A stretch of 64,000 bases of DNA from Gavia stellata (taxonomy: Eukaryota > Chordata > Aves > Gaviiformes > Gaviidae). Both the position numbers and the translations under genes were made by a program. The stretch lies in assembly GCF_030936135.1 (NCBI RefSeq), contig NC_082608.1, positions 8,711,535 to 8,775,534 of the forward strand. Direction: 5' to 3'. Shown in pieces: positions 27,449 through 41,900 of this stretch; the first letter of the stretch is position 1; each line of letters opens with the position of its first letter. The notes under the pieces are model-generated. The model saw only the letters and a program-made list of their open reading frames with translations. It searched no databases and was not told the origin of the DNA.

Positions 27449-30400
27449 GTGAGGATGCCAAAAGCAGTTTCCTGTTTATCTAAGCAGTGATCTGGCAATA
27501 GATTCCCAGATTACTGGATTATAGGGATTGATATCGAAACATCTTTGCAAACTCAGTATTGTAACATCCGTGTTCAGGTGATTTGAGTTTACTTAACAGT
27601 TTGTTCACATCTTCTGCTAATATATTCTACCAAAACAATCAACTTGTTTCATGCTTTTTAGGTGTTCAAGGGGATTTTTGGAGAACATGGCCATGCAAAA
27701 AATATGTTAACATTAAATATTTCAATAGCAATAGGGTCTCATAGTAATAAGATCAAAGATTACTTTTTGATGCAATGAGACTAGAAGTTAGACAGGGTTT
27801 CATTGTTCATATCAAGAATAAAAAAAGCATGGCAGGAACTAAAAATGAAAAGCTGATCTCTCTGGTCTGACTGCAATTTTAAATGAAACATACTGAGACA
27901 TATCAGTGAGCCATATTGCAAAAGGATAGATGGACAGCAGGGCCATTAAACTTTTATCATGTGTATGAAGTTAAAAGAAGTATTGTTCTTCACTTTGTTT
28001 CTCTCTGTGACTCCTACAAAATGCACTTACATTGACACATTCAGAATGCGAGACATATTTTCAAATAATATGGATTGGGTCAATGTATCTGAGAATTGCA
28101 GAGAAAGATGTTAACTTGTAATTTTTTTTAATAGTATGTATGCCTGCAAATAAGTTCATTTTTGAAATGTTAGTTTCTGCTCCAGTTTCCCCCTTTTTTT
28201 ATTTTGTGATACCTAGTTGTTGTTACTTCATTTATTTTCTACTGCTTGTTTTCTGTTCAACCCAGTTTTTCTCTCTTTGGTGCTTTTCTCCTAATTATTT
28301 CTTAAGAAGGTTATCATGAGTGATCGAATTTCATACCAGTCTACTTTTAGGGCAGTGGTTTAACACACAGTGTAAGTCAGTGTTGCCATCCAAAGACATC
28401 TTTCTCTTCCCTTCCTTTGGCTGCTAAGTTTTATCAGTTGTGTTGGCATAAATGCATGTACAGCAAGGCAATGAATTAAATCAGGCAACAGATTGAGGTT
28501 ACAGCGAAGGTAGCAGTTTCACAGATGGCTGACCCACCCAGATTAGGGTGGGTCTTTGCTACAAGAAGGGGAGGGTAGTGTGTGCTCCTCTTCATTGTGA
28601 CTGTGCAGTTGCATATTGCATCCTTGGTCTCACCTGGCGCAGAATGTTGGAGACTTCCCAGTCAATAGTTACAGCTTTTTTTGCTGGACTTGCATTAAAT
28701 TGATGTGTGGAGAGTTGAGAGTGTTGTGACCTAACACAAAATAAAAATTACGAGCAGTACAGTAGAGCAGAGTAGAACTTACCCATTGCAGAGCTTACAA
28801 GCTGTTACTCTGTTTACTGAATCTTACAGAACCTCATGCTTTTGGGTGAGGTGTCAAAAGTTGTCTAAACTGATACAGTGGTTTGCTCCCAGGAAGACTG
28901 TTACCAACTCCTGCTTGGCTTGGGTTTAGCATTAGTCATCAGGAGCTAATTTAGCTCATTAAATTTGCCCTCCAGAATCTTAAAGAAATGTAATGAATCT
29001 ATGAAGAAATGTCTTGTTGAACCTTATTTTTATAATGAAGTCATATGGTACTTTGTCTTCGGTACCAACGCTGGTTCATGTCAGTTTACTGGCATGATCA
29101 GCTTCACCATCACAAAGACTGGTAGATGACAGATTAAGGGCACTCTGGCAACATGTAGAGACCAAAATGCATGTCAAAATATTGCATGCATGCTTTGTAT
29201 CTTGAGTAAGGTTTTAGTTCCATATGTATGAGTTTCATGACTGTGATCACACTGGCTAAAAATGCAGATATACAAGTCTTGAGAGTAAATATTGGTTTAT
29301 TTTGCTTTAATAAGCTTTTTTATTCAGCTCAGTATGACATTGATGATGTCTAAATGGTCGCAATAGAGTAAAAAGGATGGAAATAAGTTCTTAACTAACT
29401 TTTACATCTGTGATTGATGCTAGTTGTGATGTGTATTCATAGATACTCAGCCCTGGATTATGCATGATCTAACTACTACATGGAAACAAAATGTCAGCTA
29501 AACTGGTTCAAAATTTATGTACCGCTATGCATGACAATGACCGTGATGGTAAAGCAATTGCACTGTTTAGAGAATTCAGGTGTCAATGAAGTATTTTATT
29601 TGATAGGGGTTTTTGCCTTAAGTATTAAAAAATAAGCTGATGTTAAAAAAAGTGTTTCCTGTCACTGCAGCATTAGAAAAGTGCTTTTTCAGATTTCACA
29701 GATGACAGCTCAGGTTCTGTCAAGTCAGGTTGGATTGTGTCAGTCCCACTTTGTTACATAACAGGACATGAGCGATACAAACTGACAGTACGCTGCTGAT
29801 GGAAAATAAAATCTGAGCTTTGTTCAAACCTGGAATAGAATGAATGTAAATTCTCATGAAGCATTTTGATACTCTTCTTGATGCAGAGAAGATTCTTAAA
29901 CAGAAATACTCTGCTGACGTCCTTGGAACTGTTTTTCTGCTCTGTACATCAAACACTACTCAATGCAAATAATACTGCTCCAGTGGTGCTAATGAGATAG
30001 TTTCTTTTTGCCTCTCATTTAAGTCTTTAGGCAGTCATTTCAATAAACGTATTTTGGTTAGGAATAGATTTGAAACCAAAACAAACTACTATGGTTCTTT
30101 TGATTTGAGGAACACCTCGTTCGTCATATAGAGAGCATGATAATATAATCCATGGTGATCAAGAGATACTGGCTTAGTAAGTTACTGCCTGTTAGTTGAG
30201 TCACAGTGACATATGTGATCATAATAGATTCCACTTAATAATTCAGATGGACTAAATTAAACCATTCTGTTTGGTTACACGGTTTGGGGTAATTTACTCA
30301 GAATGGTAACTTGGTCACCTGGAACTGTGTCAAGAAATCCGTTCTGCTAAGAGACCAGATACTCTTGTACAAGAATAAGATATTCTGCTATGAGAGTTTT

Positions 30401-30905
30401 CACACCAATCATGCTGTACCTGTTGCAGAGAATAGAGAGGGACCAAGGAGACATTTTTGGTTCACCTGTACTCACGTGGCTAAAGTAGCAAAAGCTTTCA
30501 GTGTATGACTGCAAATCTACAAAGTACCTCTTCGTCCAGCTTCCCTGTGAGATATTGCCACTTTAATGTAATATTCATAAAATGTGTTAGAGAAAGGTGT
30601 CTGAAATGCTAGGGCATTTTGTGGTTATGCTACTTAAACCTAGGTTATTAGTTTTCACCTCTGAAGAGGAAATTTGTTATCATCTGTTCTTGTAAATCAT
30701 CTCTCTTACACACTTACTTCATAAGCTTATTCCATTATCGCCTTTTGAATGGACTAGCTGGCCAGAGGTTTTTGTTTAACAATTTTTAGATTATATTCCC
30801 CAGGTATTCTTTCTTGTTGTCTTGTAACTTTGAAACACTGTAGTAAACTGCTACTTCTATAAATTACACTTTTTTTTTTTATTACACAATAATATATCCT
30901 CCAAG

Positions 30906-30965
30906 GTGGAACAGCTTTTTCAGGTGGTATGCTTCAGGATGATGCTGGACAGAGCATGTCTACCA
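30906..30965 (+). CDS. Candidate second coding exon of unidentified plus-strand gene
   Basis: A 60-bp segment between acceptor ...tatatcctccaag, which has a T10 run upstream, and a consensus donor ACCA|gtaagt. In phase 1 to 1 it joins the 27382-27448 exon to give GGTAFSGGMLQDDAGQSMST. The joined peptide MPRTAKSPGG... is Gly/Ser-rich and polar, suggesting a disordered N-terminus; no motif is recognised. The next supported exon of compatible phase is 17 kb downstream (48182), so an exon may have been missed between them. Confidence 0.4.
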
Positions 30966-33900
30966 GTAAGTCACTTCTAAAAATTTGCTCTCATAATTAT
31001 CTTTTCCCTTCTTACTATTATTTGACCTTTTAACTCTTGTCAGTTTAGAATTAAAAAAAGAATCCAAAAATCTTTACTTAGCGCTTAGATCATTCACCTA
31101 ACCTGCTTTTATTTTCTTATGCTACAATTTCATTTCCATTCCAAGGTGTTTTTGCACTAAAAATGCAGCCATAGAAACAACTTAGTTGCTTGTTTTACTC
31201 TTTGTCCTTTAATATCTTGGTTCTTTTCTGTTTCTGCATATGTTCCATTAGCTATTCAGAGTCTACAGCATGTCAAATACCACATTTCCTAGTTTTTGTT
31301 CAATAAAGATTTTTTTGAAACATTAATGTTTTCATGTAACCCAAACTTTTTTAATCTTATTGTGTTCTCAATTCTAAATCTATTGGAACACTTAAATTTC
31401 TTTTTTTTTTCTTCAAACAATCACTCCTATAGATATTGCACATATCCTAGAAAAACACAATATTAAGATCTAATGTAGGTTAAACCTTTTCGCACTTACT
31501 TATGAACTGAGGTTGTCCTAAAGCTGGTATGTAGTGTACTAAAACAATTCCTTGTCAGCTTGAGAAATTCTCATTTGGTGCAGCTGGTTTTCTAATCAAT
31601 GCTGCGTCCTTTCATATGGATTACTTGATTTGGTGTATCCTACAAGGAGCATTGTACAATTTTCCTGTGCTTCTGGATGACATTTTCAGGAGTTTGCCTT
31701 AGGAGGGAGGGTATGAGCGCGTAATTCCAAGGCACCTGCTTTTTCTTGCCTCTGTCTCTTCTTTGAACATTTAATTGATCCCTCTGATTCTCTTTTACGT
31801 GGAATTCTTTCCTGGAGGTATGACGCCAGTCTGCTTTGAAGGTTAATTCTGGACTTAGTGAGAGAGACAGACAGACCAGTTTGAGGCTTGAAGCAGCTCC
31901 AGTAATGTCGTAATTAGTCTCAGAAGGAAGGCAGAAGCACAACTGCAAGGAAGAGTGTTCCCAGTCTACGTTGTGCTTAAAGCTGCATTAATTGGAAGTC
32001 TTGGCTGTATTGCAAATGTGGCACTTGTATTCATTTTTAGAGTAAGCAGGAACATTGTATATGCCTGTGCGGGGCAGTCATGGCAGCTCCCTCTTCCTAC
32101 CTTTTTGCTTTCCTCGAGTGTTAAACACTTTGGCCATTTGGGACTTTTGTTGTATAGTGCATCACAATAATGTAACACCTTTTTTAAAAGACATTATCGC
32201 AGTGTAAGCCAAGTAAATCTCTTTGCAGCATGTAACAAATTGACTTGGTAGCAGTGGGTGCTGCAAATTGCAGATTACAAAAACAGGTTGCTTCTGAAAA
32301 TGTGCTCTTTCTGTGTTTAAAAATCATAACTTGAAAGTTGTGATTTAATATGCAGCATAACAGGTGCTACAGTTTGGACTATTTTCAGTCTCTGTCATCA
32401 CGCATGGGCAGATGTGGAGGTTGAGACATGGTTCACTGCTGCAGCGTGTTAATTAAATGTGTTGTCTTTTGCTTTAATCCGTGCTGCTATTCTTAAATCA
32501 AACTGCAGTTTCCAGCTGTTCATCCACTACGTGCTTAAGAAGTTTTTGCAATTGCTTGGTCTTTGAGACATCAAACCTACACATTTATAGATTTGAATTA
32601 TTACTGGCTTTTTATTGTGGTTGTTTTTAACATTGATATTGTCTCTGTCAGTCTTCAGGAATTTTCTGTCATCCTACCAAGCTATTAAAGATGTCTGTTT
32701 AAATTAGAATGGAAAGTTGACTATGTAACAAAGATACAGAGTGTGCAGCCTGCAGTGTGGCAGTTTTTTTCTGTATGTATTTCCTCATGATACGCACCTT
32801 TTCATTCATTGTTATGCCCAGTTACTAGTGAAAAATACTTCTATGCCTCCATATTTTGTGATAATACCTATTTCATTCTCCATTATTACTTTCTTTGTAA
32901 TGATGCAAAACCTGATGTGTTTCCAATCCCTATGTCAGATCTCTTAATTTTCATTAATTCATTGGCCCACACAGAAGAATGGATAAATCAATATGTAACC
33001 AAACAGCTTATTCGAGCTACTTAATATTGCCATTGTTAACTGGTGTTGGTAAAAAAGTGACCTCTTTTGGGTCTGTATGAGGTCTTTGTCAATATTGAAA
33101 ATAAAAAGAAGTTTAATTCATTTATACCCTTTATCTCTTTGTCACCAGATACCTTTTGTGCACAAAAACTTTTGAAAGTGCCCTTTTTTCTTTTTTTTGC
33201 AAAAATGCTTTTCAATTTACTGATGAAATATGCTGGCCTTGATATTCCTAGTAGATTTTTCTAAACACTTTTATTGGATACCTGACTGTGCTTCCACTGA
33301 AAGCAACAAATACATCTAATGATATTTTCATAGTAACACCACAATATCCATTCTCAGTGGAATTTACTGAGAATATGCATGAAATTAACTTTTTTTCCCT
33401 AAACATTAAAATAACTCTATTGTAGAAATGTCACAAAGCGAATTTGAGAAGAAGAAACAGGAAAATAAAATAAAATAAAGAAAATGTAAATGTCATCTCA
33501 CAAAACTCCATAGAACACAGATGTAGTTCTTGCTCAAAGAACCTGTATTAATGCCTTAATGGCCTTAGCATCCCAATTCAAGAGAAATTATTGTAACATA
33601 ATGGAAAAGATATAAATAAGATGGACATGACCCCAGATTAGTGTACTTTCATAGAACATTATATTCAATTGTGTTGGCCTGAGAAATTAATTTTCCAGTT
33701 TTAATGATTTCTATGTTGCAGGGCATAGTGGATTTGGGGTTTTGCTGTTGTTCTTGAAGAGTAGAAGACCATTAAGCTTGTCATATGATTTTTCTATCAA
33801 TGTCATATTTTCTGTTCTGAAGTCTTGACAGTTTGCCAGCTAGTTGCCAAAATTTGTACTTTGGGAACAGGCTACAATAAAGCTTTCGGAAGTGGTGTGT

Positions 33901-34599
33901 CTTTGAAAATGATTCTGTTTTAACTTATATCTAAGAGCAACATTTTGGTATGAGATATAAGGGGAAGAGCTTACTGAAGGCAGGCTTCAGTACTAAATGG
34001 ACTCAAATTCCTTCAGTGTCTTGGATCAGGAAAATCTTTTCAGGATAATTGCACCTCATCTTCTCTCGTGTATGTGAGTGTTTAATGTGATCTTCATAAA
34101 ACATTAGTCACCAAAGTCGTAGAGCAGCATTGGTATTAGGGTTTGTCTCTGATACTGGAAAGAAAGCAATGAAATAAAAAAAGAATCTTAATCCCTTACT
34201 AATTACCCTAAAATTGTTCCCATTATCAGGGAATGGCCAAATCCATGAATGAATTATTCTGTGTAAGAAAAAATAGAAACCTCCAAGGGTAGCCAGAGTA
34301 TTTTTAGATACAGAATGCGTCAAATTTGAGGCTGAGGGTAGATTTGTTGTTCTACAGAGTCTATTTTACTAAAACAGGGAATGTTGTGATTGCTCCAGTT
34401 TAGGAAAGAAAAGGGTAAATACTGGAGAGTCCAGTTGTGTTTGGGAAAGAGGTCTGACTACTGCTGACCATTAGTTACTGACTGTATGAGTGAAGAAGAA
34501 ATTACTGTGGCTTTCTGGTTTGTTTTGATGGAATCTTGCTTGCTTACCTTGAAGCACTTTCTGAGCATTCCACCTTATAATACACTAGGGAAATATAAG

Positions 34600-34705
34600 C
34601 TGTTTTCTGAATTTTCCAGATGCCTAAACAGAGGCACAGAGAAGGCAAGTGGATTGAGCAAAGGTTTACAGAATTACTTGGGAAGGTGGGTATAGTACCT
34701 AAACA
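34600..34705 (-). repeat. MIR-type SINE relic, antisense
   Basis: The plus strand reads ccagatgcctaaacagaggcacagagaaggcaagtgg followed by gagcaaaggtttacag. This is the reverse complement of the MIR core (aaactgaggcacagagaggttaagtaacttgcccaaggtcacacag). It is diverged and the limits are approximate. Confidence 0.6.
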
Positions 34706-37700
34706 TCCGAAATTCATATTGTGCAATTTGCCTAAAGGCTGGGTCTGCAGAATGAAAAACAGGCACAAATAGTTCAGTAGAGGCTGTTATGTGTACATGG
34801 TAAAAAGTAGAGGCCTCTTTCACCCTGTGTGCACACACGCCTACGTACAGTTATGTATAGCTGTAGATATATACACATACACACGTGTATGGATCACAAC
34901 ATAGGGTGATTAACTGAAGCCTGAGGTAGAGGATGTGCTTTTGCAATTTATGCATAAGAATACTAACATCTTTGGCTGTTAGCATTTTCCTGTTTCTGCA
35001 GGTTCTGTGAGATGGTCTCTAGAAATCATATACTGACTTGGCTCTCATGTTTAAATGAGAACTGGGAATTAGAGAAGAACTATGAAATGTCCAAGTCAAG
35101 ATGTAGATTAATAAAACTTGATTGTTTAACTTGAAAGGCTTTTCTTTCGCTATGTCTTACAAATAATTATATGAGAATGGGATGCCATTGATCAGCAATG
35201 AATCTGAAATACATGTTGGGTGTTCTTTCGTACAACATTTATGATTTCATAATGGAGGTTAAATTTGACCTCTCTTCACATATGACTTACAATTTTTAGT
35301 CTTAAAATGGTTTGTACTTTATATGAAAACAATAAAACAGCTAATATGACTCATATAAGGTATTAAAACAATTCCTGCCTGTTTAGGCACTGAAAAAAGA
35401 ACAGATGCAATGCATGCTATCAAGCTAATATTTTAGAAGTAGTGGAAACCATTTTCACTTCTGGGTTACATTGCCTTGGAGAAGCACCATGTCTGTGTTC
35501 ACATGCAACATGTTTTGTAAAGACATGTGATTGCTGCCCAGCTTTCCTTTTTTTCCTATAACTTTTTATGTTATACGGTATGAAAAAACTTCTCTGGAAG
35601 AAGTAGTGAACAAGCAAATTTTTCATGACTTAGCTAAATGGGGGATTCAAAGCTTATCTGATATAGCCTGGATATTTACTGATATAGCATGCCACAATAG
35701 ATAAATTATCCTTACGTGCTTCTAGGTATCCCCAGCAATCTATAATAGTAAGGTTTATAGTGACAGCAAGCTAGTAACATAGTGTGTGGCAGGATTATAC
35801 AGGGAAGGGTATCTGGGCTACAGAAGTAAATTCTGTTTCCCCAGAATAGCTTGATGCTATTTCAGGCTTTAAATCACTTAACTTAAGTAGTTCCTGTCTT
35901 GAATTGTTGACACTCTCCACATTAATGTCTTTTTTTTTTTCAAACCTTGCCATGTAGACTTCTAATGAATATGTATGTATATCCCTCTTCCTCTGGCTAT
36001 GTAGTTAGACTAGAAAACTAGCAGTAAGCTGTAAGGAAAGCCTTGAAAATTAAGTAGTTCTGTTATTAGACTAATTTTTGTAGCACATCATATAGATTTG
36101 TCCTCCTTCTATGGCCTAGCTCTCTCCTCCTTTATAAAAAGAAAAGGAGAGATGTATACTCTCCTGGTTAAACCACATGGACAGGAAAAGAAAATACAGC
36201 TGTGCTAATGAAGCCATGTCATTTTCCCTTAGGTTTTTCCTTTTCGGTTTCCCATAGTCCTCTATGCCTTTTCTCCTTTTGTTGCTACTTGCTGACTCTC
36301 ATTAACCATGAATAAAGGGAAAGCCATTTTGGAGGGGAACCCGAACAGCTCTTATTCTCTAAAAACAAATCATGTTTGAACCATTTTGTTGTTACAGAAT
36401 TAGGATTTCACATTTCCCTACTTCCTTGCCAATTACTATATTGTATGTATGAGCTCTTCTAAATATTTTTGTGGCTTCCTTTAAAGTGTGGAGCAGGGGG
36501 ATTCTTTTTGTTTCATGGAAGTTGTTCTGATTTTGGATAGGCTGCCAGTCATTCCTAGTAGAAAGGTTTGGTGCAGTTAGCACAGATCTTGGGTGGAAGC
36601 CTTTATGGAACAGGCTAGTGTGCCCAGAAGTATGGCCAAGGACCAGCTTTGCAACAGTAAAAACCACAAGAAACTAATTGTTCCTTGAGCTTTGAGAAAA
36701 GGAAGCAAAAAATCTTTTGAACTGTAGCTGCCATGTCTAGCTGCCTTCCTAGTGCTAAGATCCAACATGAAAAGTAAACTAGATGGAGGATCTTTTTAGC
36801 TACTCACTCTTTCTACTCTTTCCATGGTGGGTTGTGTCCTGTGGAGAACTGTATGTGCAGGGGGATGGAGCTTGGGGGGCAGGAGGTGAACCGTACCGGT
36901 CCTGTTGCTGATCCATTTGGTGACTCAAGACTAACAATTAGAAAAGCTTGTTTTGCATCACTATTCAGTTACCTTTCTGTGATACCCAAGCCTAGCATAA
37001 CTTAGAAATCAAATTGGTCTCTTAATTTGAGGCATTTGGTCTTTAAATATGCATGTTGTGCTAATCACTTAAAACTCAATTCTGCCAGTCTACTGTGCGC
37101 TCTCTGGTGTGGTATATGTTGCCTGTTTGCCCATCAAAAGAGTGTTTTGTGGAATTCTCACAGTGTCTGAGGGTAGAACATGCAGTAAGGGTGGTTAGTT
37201 TAAGTGTTCCTAACCATTCAGTTGAGAAAAGTCAGTGAAATCTGAAACTACTCGTATAAAAAAATTACTAGTTTAATGTAGTAAGAATGAAATTTAATTG
37301 AGATTTTAAGAATCACAGTATATTACACCTTTCATTTAAAGAGTTCATTAGAACCTTGGTTTTGGCTGGTTACTGAATATAACCTTTGAATTTCTGACTT
37401 ACTAATTCTTTCATGAGTTAAAAAAGTTTGTAAGACCCTTATCATAAAGGATCTTAGCATAGCAGCTCTTTTCAGAGAAGTTAATAATTAATATCAAATC
37501 CGTAAGAGGAAGCTGTTTGTAGTTCAGAATAAATTATAGAAGAAATTAGCACAGAAATCTCTCCTGACAAACCTTGAAGCATTTATTAATCTGTGAAAAT
37601 AGTGTCTGATGAGAGGGGAATCCAAACTTTCCCTCCTTGCGTTTAGTCATGTTTTCCTACATCTTTGAGAAGGTTGACCTCATCAGCTTATTTCCTCATC

Positions 37701-38017
37701 AGAAATAGAAGGCATTAGATTTGCTTACACAATAATACAGAAAGCATAATGACATGTCAAAAATGAGACTTCCTAGTACACATAAAAACAAATAAAAGCT
37801 AACAAAGCTTGTAATAAAGTCTATCTTGATTACCCAAGAGTGCTCCTCTTTTTTGAGATTTTCATTCAGCCTTCTGTCTTTAAAAGTTACCTGCTTGCAG
37901 TCATTCTTGCTTATTGTTATTACTTGCTTCAGTGTATTCATTATTTCCAATGAGTCATGTAGTCATATGAATTACAGTTTGCCCCCTATGCTTCTGTTAA
38001 AGGCAATGCATAATGTC

Positions 38018-38039
38018 TCCCCCCCACCCCACCCCACCC
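38018..38039. repeat. C-rich CCCCA repeat, minus-strand G-quadruplex motif
   Basis: A C7 run, then accccaccccaccc. The minus strand has four G runs of three or more separated by single T, a classic G4-capable pattern. Confidence 0.85.
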
Positions 38040-38187
38040 GTTTTGTTTTTTTTTAATAAAATGTTCTAGCTTGATTCAGAATTTGTGTCTGGGAGTATCA
38101 TAATTCGGGATCAACACAAACAAGCAAAGTTGGATGTATTTGCAAAGCACCTTTTGTAGTTGTCCTGAAAGCAAATATACCTTCTAT

Positions 38188-38236
38188 GTTGGTTTTGTGG
38201 GTTTGGTTTTGTTGTTTTGGTTTTGTTTTTTTTTTT
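38188..38236. repeat. GTTTT-rich simple repeat
   Basis: GT-rich tract of ggttttg and ttgttttgg units ending in T13. Low-complexity sequence. Confidence 0.8.
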
Positions 38237-38837
38237 CCTCCCCACAAAGGCAGCTAGCTTCTTTCTAAATTTTGTTGGTGTTGCAAAACAAACTATGTAA
38301 CTGGAAAACATTTTTTCCTGTAAATATTACTGATCTTTCCTCTTGCTTGTAGTTTTTCTTACCTAAAACGGAAAGGTAAAATGTTGGATTTATTTTCTTC
38401 TCTTTTATAACCTTTGTTTTAGCAATGTTGCAACTGTGGGTCGGCTTTCAACCAAAGAATTTCAGTATTTGTAACACATCTATTGTCACCAGGATTTTTG
38501 TGAGAGAGGGTGATTTAAAATAATACTAAAGTCAAAATTTCAGCTGCTTTGTTTGTGCTGATCAAATGGTTGTATCCATGGAAACTGAAGGGGTAATGCC
38601 AGAAAGCTGCAGAGTTGTTAGAATTTTATCTTCTAAAATTTTATCTAGGTTTGTCAGTACAAAACTTCACAGGCCCTTGCCCAGTCTGCAGGCTTGGGTA
38701 CTTGAGATTTTTGTAAGATTATGTAAAAGATATGGTAAATCTTCTAAAGTAATTTTGTGTTTCATATTTTCCTGTAGACTGTTATTTAACAAACTACACA
38801 TTTGAGCCAACAGCCTCAAACACATAATTCTATAACC

Positions 38838-38927
38838 CTTTTAACAGCTGGATAGAACAAAGTACAGGGAGAAGTGACTTGTGTCACAGGAGGAATCAGT
38901 GGCAGGCCCAGGAAAAGAAATTAGGTA
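38838..38927 (-). repeat. MIR-type SINE relic, antisense
   Basis: The plus strand reads acagctggatagaac, then agtacagggagaagtgacttg, tgtcacaggaggaatcagtggcaggccc. This follows the reverse-complement MIR core (gcacagagaagtgacttgcccaaggtcacacaggaagtctgtggcag). The limits are approximate. Confidence 0.6.
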
Positions 38928-41900
38928 ACACTCGGGGAATTGTTCCCTGGTATTCACACAGAAGCTGATGGAAACTTTACGATTGATATAACAAAGAGCA
39001 GCATCAAGCAGTTCAACTGAATATATTTCAAAATCCTGTGTAAAAATACCATCACTTGCTGGCATGGTGCCAGCGTGCATTTTTAATAAAACTAGTTTAG
39101 TAGCACTGTAGTAAAGCTCATGTATTTATTGTAACTTTATGCCAGTTTTTTAACACAAATATGTAAACCATGACATTTTAAAATATCATGAACAGTCTGT
39201 AGTGGACTTCTGCATTAAAGGGCAGTTCTTCTAGGAAGGTCTGGATCCTGCTAGTACTTTAATACAGGCATGGCTTTATTCATGAGTAGTCCTAATTAAG
39301 TCTGTGTTACCAGTCTTACATTAACTGTGCATAAGGGCACCTATAAAGGAAGGGTCTAAAATAGAGCTATCTCTACTGCATTAACAGCAACCTTTTTCTA
39401 TCCCGGAAGTATGTAGGTTCTGAGGGCCAAACTTTGTAAGGTTTGTATTGGTTTTTATTTGACTCTTTGATCAAAACTACTGTTGATTTCATTGGAAGTT
39501 TTGAATATTAAATGTGTTGTGTCTTAAAACTTTACATTGAAAGTGATTTTGTCAGTGAAACAGTATGAAGAGGCTTCTTTATCTACAAGGCTGTTTTTCA
39601 GCAATCTAAAATTGATTAAAACTCTTCTGGTAAGAAGCTCTCAATAAAAGAATCTTACTGTCTTAATAGATCCCTGACTGAGATGCAAGCATGACGTACC
39701 GCATCTTGTCAGTGAAATGAACACAGGAATTGTTTTTCTAAAACAGCAGTAGAATTTGTAGCACCAATTCTGGAATTATAAAAGTCCTACTTGCATAGGA
39801 TAGAAATAATTTCCTATACAATAAGTGTGGCAGTTTTGAATAACAAATGAAAGAAGTCTCAAGTCCTGCAATGACATCTTTGTGGATTTTTTTCCTTCCT
39901 TGACTTCCATTCAGCCTGTCTTCAGTGGAGCCCTTCGCACGGGTGGCGATATCCCCTGCAAAAGCTCTTTTCAGGACAAGGCTGGGGATGGAGTTCTGGC
40001 TTTTGGTTGAAGCCTACGGCAGGGTTTGCAGCATACACTCTCTAAGTCTCAGTTGTGGTTTATCTACAGTGTAACTTGGTTATGAGTGCAATGAAAAGGG
40101 AAAGATTTCTTACATTGTGCTAAAGTGGTATTTTTTCTTCATGGAGATGGCATTTCATCTTCTGCAAAAGCATCATCAATTATTGTAAAGCATTAGTGTT
40201 GAAACTAGTGGCTCAGAAATAAAAATAGACATGCAGTGAACATACTGTTCTCCGCATAGACTAAAAATATCTTCTGAATGAATATTAAAAGGTTAAATTA
40301 TAGTTCATGTGGCTTGTGTGAGCTTTGAAATAAAAATTGACACACCTTGGCACTAGAGAAAGTTCTCTAAAATCTCTCCAACTCATCTGATGATAATGTT
40401 ATTGTGGCTATTAGTATAGCCATGCTTATGGTGTGGTTTTTTGCATTTGTATTTTATTTTTAAATAGTGAAACAGGGGACGTACATCCTGCTTTGTAAGG
40501 TTTTTTCCTGTTGCATTGTTCAACTGAATTTAAAGGCTTTATGCTGAGACACCTTCTAAAACTAATGTGGGCATGCCGTATGCCTTAAGATAGCAGTCTC
40601 TTCAGGCACAGTTTGATTTTGCAATAAGCCCTGCATAGCCTTTCTCTGTACTTGCGTAGATATGTGGGAGTATGTGACACAAAAACAGTAAGTCTCTCTT
40701 TAACACCAGGGTTTGGTGGAGAAGCCTTTGCAAGATGAAGGCGTGAGTTAACATGACCTATGTTTAGTAAAAGGTAGCCACTGATGTAACTTTTGCCAGC
40801 CCTAGACTTTCTTTTCATCCAGTAGATGAGATTAGCGTGTGATCCCTAGACAAATGATAAGAATGATGCCTTGTTCAGGCTAGCTACATCTTGCATCCTC
40901 CAGCCTGTCTTGCTATACTGTACTGCAATGTAAATGCATAAGATGAAGGTGCAGTGGTCAGTAAATGTAAAAATGGGATCAGTGAGCAAGTCTAATGCTG
41001 ACTACATGGGATTTTGTACATCTGTAATGTCATGTTGTGACGACTTGGTGAAATAATATAGTTTAATAAAGATACAGCTTTGAGTGTGGGCTAGACAAAG
41101 GCTTGTGCCAGCTCAGGTGAGAATTACTTTGGTCATGTAACAGGGTTACACTAATATGAGACGTAGGCGTTTAGGTTGTGTCTGTGCCTGTCCCTGTAGG
41201 AAGCCAAATGTTTTGCTATCAGACTTAAGTATTTGCACGTAAAAATGTTATGTATGGAATTTGCGAGCTCAAAAACTGATTTATGTATAAAACTGAAATA
41301 TCTAAAAATCATCTTAAGGGCATGCAGGAATGCAAATGAGGTGTTTTCTGGTTTTTTTTGAATGAATTAAATCTAAGTCTTTTGAGGCTGCTTTTCAGTC
41401 TCTTGCCATTGCTTTCAGTCACTTAGTGATTGTTTAGTTGTCACTTAAGGCATAGCTGATTTTACTTCATAGCAATGACAACAACAAAAACCTTAAAATG
41501 GTTTGAAAGCAAGAACTACTATTGTCTGTACAATAATGAAGTTAGGTAACTAATTCTTTATTTGTCCTTGTCCTTCATCTTACCTCTTATGTCACATATT
41601 AGCATCTTGCATCCTTGCATTGCAAGGAACTGCAAAATGTTTTTTTAAAGCTGTAATTTCTATTATTGAAGCTTGGTTCAGAACTGTATTCCAGTCTGAC
41701 AGGTCATTTAGATACAAAGCAAATAATAATGTATCATGATGGACTAAAAGAGACAGCTGACATCCCATATATAAATATTTACCTATGCTTTACTTTACGT
41801 TGAAATTAATAAACTGCTGCTCTCTTCTAAGATTTATTTGCTTCAATATGCACATTGCACTGTAGTTTAGGGCAGTGACACTGCACTTCATATGAGAGGG

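Noticed and set aside
31432..31473. Acceptor followed by a short phase-compatible frame ending in TAA
   Set aside because: Only 14 codons and no donor; acceptor-like sites after T-rich tracts are common here.
33426..33478. Acceptor followed by KMSQSEFEKKKQENKIK and a stop
   Set aside because: The peptide arises from an A-rich (AAAAT)n tract. There is no donor, and as a last exon it would compete with better downstream exons.
39926..40052. Acceptor-like site and a GC-richer open stretch near 39.93 kb
   Set aside because: No donor, two frames open, and the text resembles a diverged interspersed repeat rather than an exon.
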